A stretch of 6,729 bases of DNA from Rubrobacter sp. (lineage in GTDB: Bacteria > Actinomycetota > Rubrobacteria > Rubrobacterales > Rubrobacteraceae). The notes below the pieces were generated by a model. It was not told the DNA's origin. It worked only from the letters and a program-made list of their open reading frames with translations, and did no database searches. The stretch spans positions 1 through 6,729 of the forward strand of contig JADDPV010000061.1 in NCBI GenBank assembly GCA_016781705.1, written 5' to 3'. A program made the translations under genes and the position numbers. Shown here in pieces: positions 5,003 to 6,729 of the stretch (within the stretch, counting starts at the first letter, position 1; the number at the start of each line of letters is the position of its first letter).

Positions 5003-5010
5003 AAGGAGGA
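5003..5010 (+). promoter_or_regulatory. ribosome binding site of the SDR gene
   Basis: AAGGAGGA immediately before the ATG at 5013, with only three bases between GGAGG and the start, closer than usual. It decides the start because the protein begins four residues later with the normal SDR opening. No convincing promoter was seen in the upstream gap; a TATAAA at 4999-5004 overlaps this site and is probably not a -10 box. Confidence 0.75.
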
Positions 5011-5012
5011 AC

Positions 5013-5723
5013 ATGCTCGAAGGCAAAGTGGCGCTCATCACCGGCGCGAGCCAGGGCCTCGGGAAGGCGCTGGCGCTCGCCTTCGCGAAGGAGGGCGCGA
5101 AGCTCGCGATCAACGCCAGGAGCGAGGACTCCTTACGCCCGGTCGCCGAAGAGGCCGAGAATGCGGGCGCCGAAGTCCTCGCCATCGCGGCGGACGTGTC
5201 CAAGCGGGAGGACGTCGAGAGGCTCATCGATGAAGCGGCCGGACGCTTCGGCGGGATAGACGTGCTCATCAACAACGCCGGCCTCCTCGGTCCGCGCGTG
5301 GCGATAGAAGAGTACCCGGAGGACGAGTGGCGCAAGGTCATAGACGCCAACCTCACGGGTCCGTTCCTCGTCGCGAAGGCCGCGATACCGCACATGAGGG
5401 AAGGTGGCTCGATCATCAACCTCGTCAGCGGCGTCAGCGTCGAGGGCCGCCCCGAGTGGGGCGCCTACTCCGTCAGCAAGTTCGGCGTGGAGGGTCTCAC
5501 CCAGATCCTGGCCGCCGAGCTAAAGGAGCGCGGTATCCGGGTGAACGCCGTGGACCCCGGCGGCATGCGCACCTCCATGCGCGCTAACGCCTACCCCCAA
5601 GAGGACCCCATGACCCGCATAACCCCCGAGGAGAACGTCGGCGTCTTCCTGTACCTCGCCTCCGATGAGTCCCGGGGCATTACCGGCCAGCGCTTCAAGG
5701 CGCAGGAGTTCCAGAAGGCGTAG
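5013..5723 (+). CDS. classical short-chain dehydrogenase/reductase (NAD(P)-dependent)
   Basis: A 236-residue cytoplasmic Rossmann-fold oxidoreductase of the classical SDR family, resembling FabG-like 3-ketoacyl reductases. The cofactor motif TGASQGLG is at 10-17, DV at 61-62 and NNAG at 87-90. The catalytic set is Asn113 (ANLTG), Ser139, Tyr152 and Lys156 (YSVSK), with the usual 13-residue Ser-Tyr spacing. PGGM at 182-185 and TGQ near the C-terminus complete the pattern. Arg36 after the second strand (INARSE) suggests NADP(H). Length is slightly shorter than a typical 245-residue SDR. The substrate-binding loop (about 186-205) is distinct, with no family-specific motif I recognise, so the substrate is unknown. 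It stands alone on the plus strand, divergent from the Crp-like gene and convergent with the restriction genes, and the 221-bp upstream gap may contain its control region. Confidence 0.93.
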   Translation: MLEGKVALITGASQGLGKALALAFAKEGAKLAINARSEDSLRPVAEEAENAGAEVLAIAADVSKREDVERLIDEAAGRFGGIDVLINNAGLLGPRVAIEEYPEDEWRKVIDANLTGPFLVAKAAIPHMREGGSIINLVSGVSVEGRPEWGAYSVSKFGVEGLTQILAAELKERGIRVNAVDPGGMRTSMRANAYPQEDPMTRITPEENVGVFLYLASDESRGITGQRFKAQEFQKA

Positions 5724-5771
5724 CCGAAGTAAGCGCAACAGCGAAGAGCAGTGAAGCGCAGACCGGATAGA

Positions 5772-6472
5772 TTAGAAGCGGGCTTCGTACAAGCGAAGCA
5801 CCCTCAATAACGCAGCGTTGACTTCCTGTTCTGTGGAGGACAAGTTGTTCCAGCTGAAGGGGTATGGCTCAATGTTGGTGGCTCGAAACGGCAGGATGAG
5901 AAACTCGTCGTAGAGTGGTTTGGCTTCGTTGTTGAGACGTTCAATGATCCGTGGCGCTTCCCGAGCCGGCGCTTCGCGTCCTTCCGCAGGGTAAGCTCGT
6001 TCTCCTTCGTAGGAGACATACTTTTTCGCGTGATTGACACCTACGATAGCGACGGCAATTGCCGAAGAGTCGATTCTCTTGAACACCGAAGCCTGGTGGC
6101 GGAGGTCGTTGATGACGCGGTCTACCTGTTTGATCATCGCCTTACCGAAAACCTTGACCTCGACGCCAATTTGTACGTTGGCGGTCGGACCCACGGTAAC
6201 GTTGCGCCCGGGCTGCTGCTGGGGCGTACTGGCCGGTAACGCTTCCCCGAACAACCCATCACCCCGGCGACTCTTCTTGCCTATTACGGTGTTCAGGGTA
6301 TTCACGACGCAATACCGCTGGTCTACCCTCTCCTGAAGGTTGCGGAACGGCCCAAAGAGTAAAGATCCTCGTAGAACAGGCGAGCGACCCGGTCATTCTG
6401 CGTGCTTGAGCGGTGGCGGTACTTCTGGCCCTTGAAGAGTCCCTCAAACTCCTCAAGTACCAGTAAGCTCAT
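5772..6472 (-). pseudogene. probable type II restriction endonuclease, frameshifted
   Basis: Two adjacent minus-strand frames together make about 233 residues. The first starts at an ATG at 6472, overlaps the methyltransferase stop by 20 nt, encodes MSLLVLEEFEGLFKGQKYRH and onward, and stops at a TAG at 6325-6323 after 49 codons. The second, offset by one base, is open from 6392 to the TAA at 5774-5772. It reads LLFGPFRNLQERVDQRYCVV and then the 177-residue part that could start on its own at GTG 6305. Joining them near the TTT at 6361-6363, as if one T were missing, gives a smooth sequence (YEDL then LLFGP). The second part holds IGVEVKVFGKAM, a likely PD-(D/E)XK-type E-x-K, plus a conserved-looking DRVINDLRHQ. 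The nuclease role is inferred from this motif and the methyltransferase next door; I do not recognise the family. A sequencing error would make this an intact gene. Confidence 0.7.
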
Positions 6473-6729
6473 CCCGTGTTTCTACGGTGGCCTGGGTGGC
6501 GCCGAACAATCGAATCTTGGCGGCCTCTTGTTCTGTACTTCGCGCCGCCAGCCCGAAATACTCGAGGTCTATCTCGTTGCCTACGGAGTTCCGACCTTCC
6601 CTAATGGCAGCCACGGTTGTAGACCCTGTACCAAGGAACGGATCGAGAACCGTATCGCCCGCAAAGGAGAACATACGTATAAGCCGTGAGGCCAACTCTA
6701 CCGGATATGGAGCGGGGTGCCCCGCTCGG
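6453..6729 (-). CDS. DNA methyltransferase, C-terminal fragment (beta-class N4/N6 type)
   Basis: Partial gene: the last 91 residues are in the window, and the 5' part lies beyond 6729. There is no stop up to the window edge, and translation gives GHPAPYPVELASRLIRMF. This is followed by TVLDPFLGTGSTTVAAIREG, the S-adenosylmethionine-binding motif I of restriction-type methyltransferases, and then NSVGNEIDLEYF, matching the motif II region. Finding motif I near the C-terminus, after the HPAPYP element (usually called motif X), places it in the beta-class, which modifies cytosine N4 or adenine N6. A TTG at 6695 could be mistaken for a start but lies inside the domain. The stop at 6453 overlaps the start of the nuclease gene by 20 nt, the usual layout of a type II restriction-modification pair. 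Target sequence cannot be told. Confidence 0.92.
   Translation of the reverse strand, partial: RAGHPAPYPVELASRLIRMFSFAGDTVLDPFLGTGSTTVAAIREGRNSVGNEIDLEYFGLAARSTEQEAAKIRLFGATQATVETRDELTGT

Noticed and set aside
5782..5799. GCTTCG-TACAAG-CGAAGC inverted repeat at the end of the nuclease gene
   Set aside because: It lies inside coding sequence before the stop, and neither strand has a T-run after it, so a terminator call is not justified.
6259..6456. Frame of 65 codons starting with TTG that overlaps the methyltransferase stop as TTGA
   Set aside because: Its sequence (Arg/Ser/Thr-rich) is less protein-like than the overlapping frame from ATG 6472, which reads smoothly into the nuclease domain after one frameshift.

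Overview
The window looks like a chromosomal segment of a high-GC actinobacterium. A Rubrobacter-like organism is my best guess, from overall gene style, the seven-iron type ferredoxin and apparently leaderless promoters; this is an inference, not a database match. Most of the window is strongly GC-rich (one sampled 60-base line at 1021 is 43/60 G+C). The right end is visibly poorer (31/60 in the line at 5881).

Positions 1-2410, minus strand, form a thiamine-pyrimidine salvage operon. Transcription should start near 2375, just upstream of a clear TPP riboswitch (about 2272-2370). It then reads through a TenA homologue without the usual cysteine (TenA_E-like, 1554-2180), a canonical cysteine-bearing TenA (931-1557), an ABC ATPase (140-934) and the first 47 codons of an ABC permease that runs off the window (1-143). 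Every gene junction is a 4-nt stop/start overlap (GTGA, ATGA, TTGA). A possible 16-codon leader ORF ends in the same way on the first tenA start. The likely job is TPP-repressed import of a degraded thiamine pyrimidine (formylamino- or amino-HMP) and its hydrolysis to HMP.

Positions 2434-3550 hold a divergent pair: a Nudix hydrolase of ADP-ribose pyrophosphatase type (minus) and an SRPBCC-fold protein (plus). Both appear to be transcribed from -10 boxes that place the transcription start at or next to the GTG start codon. A strong hairpin (3577-3594) separates the SRPBCC gene from a convergent 7Fe-type ferredoxin (3622-3855). Upstream of the ferredoxin, on the same strand, is a Crp/Fnr-family regulator (4030-4791) that has lost the usual cAMP-contacting residues. 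A CRP/FNR-like half-palindrome lies between the two.

Positions 5013-5723 (plus) encode a classical NADP-type short-chain dehydrogenase behind a 221-bp intergenic region with an 11-bp direct repeat. Positions 5772-6729 (minus, lower GC) are the end of a restriction-modification system. They hold the C-terminus of a beta-class DNA methyltransferase and an overlapping gene for a probable PD-(D/E)XK restriction endonuclease. The endonuclease reading frame is broken by an apparent one-base frameshift near 6361.

No tRNA, rRNA, CRISPR array or insertion sequence was seen. No gene-free stretch exceeds about 255 bases.
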